64,000 bases of DNA. It comes from Pegea sp. RAD2-039 (lineage: Eukaryota; Chordata; Thaliacea; Salpida; Salpidae). The translations under genes were made by a program, and so were the position numbers. This document shows, one piece after another, positions 61,985 through 64,000 of the stretch (positions are counted from its first letter, which is position 1; the number at the start of each line of letters is the position of its first letter). Below the pieces are notes generated by a model. That model was not told where the DNA came from and did not search any database. It saw nothing but the letters and a program-made list of their open reading frames with translations. The stretch spans positions 992,001-1,056,000 of the forward strand of contig JAQGEQ010000043.1 of assembly GCA_034620365.1 (NCBI GenBank), in the 5' to 3' direction.

Positions 61985-63713
61985 TTACAAATTAGTTGAA
62001 AACTCATTACGCGATTGATAACTCGGGTTGATTTTTCCGCTTTTCTCTCCATTTAAATCATTGATTTCATCTTCAATAACAAATTCTTTCAAGTTTCCAA
62101 CTTGTTGCTTCGTTTCAAAAAGATCAGATCTTCCATGATCATCTGATGTATAACTTGGAGGTTTTTCACTTGAAATATTTTCTTTCATTTGCATCAGATT
62201 AGATTGATGAGTTGATGAAGATTTACGTGAAGGAAGTAACTTTCTAAGAAGCTCTTGACAAGGCCACTCAATAAGCAGAGCAACAACAAAAGCCCAACAA
62301 AAACTGATGATCACGTGACCTGCAGCAGAATTAGATTTTAAGTAAGCATTGATAACCAAAGCTAAAATATTTTACTGATGTTCTTAAAATCCTTTAGAAT
62401 TCATAAATCTTTCGCTGTTAAGTTGCCTGACTATTTTTCAATGAGTCAAATGTGATATCATATGGAATCAATATAAAAGCAAACTAAAAATTTAAGTATA
62501 AATCAATTAGTCCAATCAATAAATCAAAATAAACAAAAGAAAGTTGGTAAGACTTCAAAAAGAAATCTCTAAAGGCTGATGACAAATGAGATTTGAAATT
62601 AGTTTAAATAAGAATATTTAGAGATGAAACGATGGTAGATTTTGTTTCAGTTTTATATAGACTTTTAATGCTTCAAATTTAAAAATAATTCATGTCAGAA
62701 ATTAATTGCTTAATTAAGTAAAGAAAAACTTTACAAAAAAATACGATAAAGAGATACAATGATAAAACTTACAAAATAATTAAACCCGTAGTAAGTTGTA
62801 CAGAATTTTCCTTTAAAATCATCCCCAATAGAGTTGACACATTCCCAATAATGTCCTTGCCAACGAACATTAGCTTCTAACATTCCACCTTCTCTCATCG
62901 ACCATGAATCTCGCACTGAAGTCGTTTATACAAAAGTAATTTTATTATTTGTTCAAATACATTTGTTGCAACCTTATGAAAAGTATATATCTTAAATATT
63001 ATTTAAAAATAAAATTATGTAAAAGTGTTTTTAAGAAGTTGAAATCAATTTAAACCTATAACATCAGCTTACTTTGTAGAGCATATAGCTTTAACTTTGT
63101 AGCATCTTCTATCCATTTTGAAATATCATTGATGCATTTAAGGTCATCATCTGATACTTCAGACTTTCTCAAAACCTGAAGAGCTCTAAAATAATAAAAA
63201 TATACATAATTACTTTCACAACTGTCGCATTGAATAAATATTTTGAAAGTTATTATTTTAAAATAAAAACTTAGTTTTTTATGCTGGATGTTTTTGAAGC
63301 TTTATCTTTTCGTCAGACTATCTTTATTATTTTCTATTATGATAATAAATTAACAAAAACAAATTAAATTAAAGAAACATTTTAACAAAAAGTCTTATTG
63401 AACGATTATTTTTACTACTAATTTTAAGGTATTTACTTAACTCAAATAATGAGTGAGTTGATTTTTGAAGCTGCTCTTTTTTGCTATGTACTGAATCCAA
63501 AAACTCTGATAGATTTTCTATAAAATCGGATTTTTCACCATCAGCCTTTAAACTACCGTCAGTTTGTAATATTTTGTCATCTAATAACCCAGCTATATTT
63601 TGATTTAAAACCCACGGATTTTGAAACCATCTTATTTCCTTACTTCTAGCAGTATCACTGCTTAAAGTTATAAAAACTAAAGAACAAGAAGAACTCAACC
63701 AATTGAGCTTCAT
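61985..63713 (-). pseudogene. NRF-6-like copy A, exons 4-13 lost
   Basis: It retains exon 1 (63713-63437), exon 2 (63183-63073), exon 3 (62915-62773) and the last exon (62319-61985). Each has exactly the length of its counterpart in copy B, with intact splice sites and reading frames. Exons 4-13, which encode nearly all of the acyltransferase-3 domain, are gone except for a scrap of exon 4 near 62440-62490. Exon 3 ends in phase 0 but the last exon needs one base before it, so direct splicing would read Val-Thr-stop. The possible product is therefore a secreted protein of about 179 residues with only the NRF domain. Either this is a recent deletion pseudogene or a small secreted paralogue. A possible exon beyond the window cannot be excluded. 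Confidence 0.78.
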
Positions 63714-64000
63714 TTAGTCTTCTGTCTCTTTCACATCTAAAATACATGTTTAGGGTATTTATAATTTATAACCCTTATAATTAAGCAAACAATGATGTTA
63801 CTATAACATATTCTTATTTACTTGATTGCATTTGACTTGATTACTTAAACAGTATATTTAGTTCAATATTGTGTTTGTAAAGTGACAAATACTTGAACAC
63901 CTTATTAGTTTGTTTGGACTTTGTTCATTTTTAGGACAGGTTTTGTCCACATCATTTTACTTAAATTTTATTAGAAGTTAAGTTGTTTCTCATTAACCTC

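Noticed and set aside
1-64000. CRISPR arrays, operons, ribosome-binding sites or bacterial insertion sequences
   Set aside because: The window is a eukaryotic nuclear region with spliceosomal introns. No regularly spaced direct-repeat array or prokaryotic gene organisation is present.

Overview
This is a eukaryotic window, almost certainly from an invertebrate animal. It is very A+T-rich. The genes are split by GT-AG introns, many only 55-70 bp long. The gene set is metazoan: a Speedy/RINGO cell-cycle activator, a DM-domain sex/neural regulator, a chondroitin synthase relative, Gemin3/DDX20, tubulin cofactor E, and NRF-6-type membrane acyltransferases. tRNA-derived SINEs and decayed LINEs lie between and inside genes. 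The phylum cannot be fixed from the sequence alone. All gene models were built by hand, matching splice phases and family alignments recalled from general knowledge. No database search was run.

Layout. 1-6.5 kb: an ARF/ARL-family small GTPase (+), convergent with a complete TBCE gene (-). 6.5-10.3 kb: gene-free, with a SINE and a short interspersed repeat. 10.3-12.6 kb: a chondroitin-synthase-like GT31 glycosyltransferase (+) that lacks the usual second catalytic domain. 13.3-15.4 kb: Speedy/RINGO (-). 17.4-22.2 kb: DDX20/Gemin3 (-), with a long Ser/Asp/Glu-rich tail containing a 24-bp tandem repeat. 23.3-25.2 kb: a decayed LINE.

25-42 kb is dominated by one DMRT gene (-, 37.1-40.8 kb; DM domain plus a diverged DMA-like segment) and about 12 kb of non-coding DNA on its 3' side. 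This block contains fifteen exact TGACGTCA palindromes (CRE/ATF sites), ten of them within 2.4 kb and four inside DMRT coding exons, together with several RFX X-box-like sites. None occur elsewhere in the window. This is the strongest unexplained signal.

42.8-63.7 kb: three tandem NRF-6-like genes on the minus strand. The middle one (B) is an intact 14-exon gene of about 795 codons and carries a LINE in an intron. The right one (A) keeps only exons 1-3 and the last exon. The left one (C) is a decayed pseudogene with exon fragments fused by deletion. Selected exons are nearly identical among all three copies while the flanking DNA is unrelated, which suggests exon-sized gene conversion. The genes do not form a pathway. 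They are independent housekeeping and developmental loci plus a local gene-family expansion.
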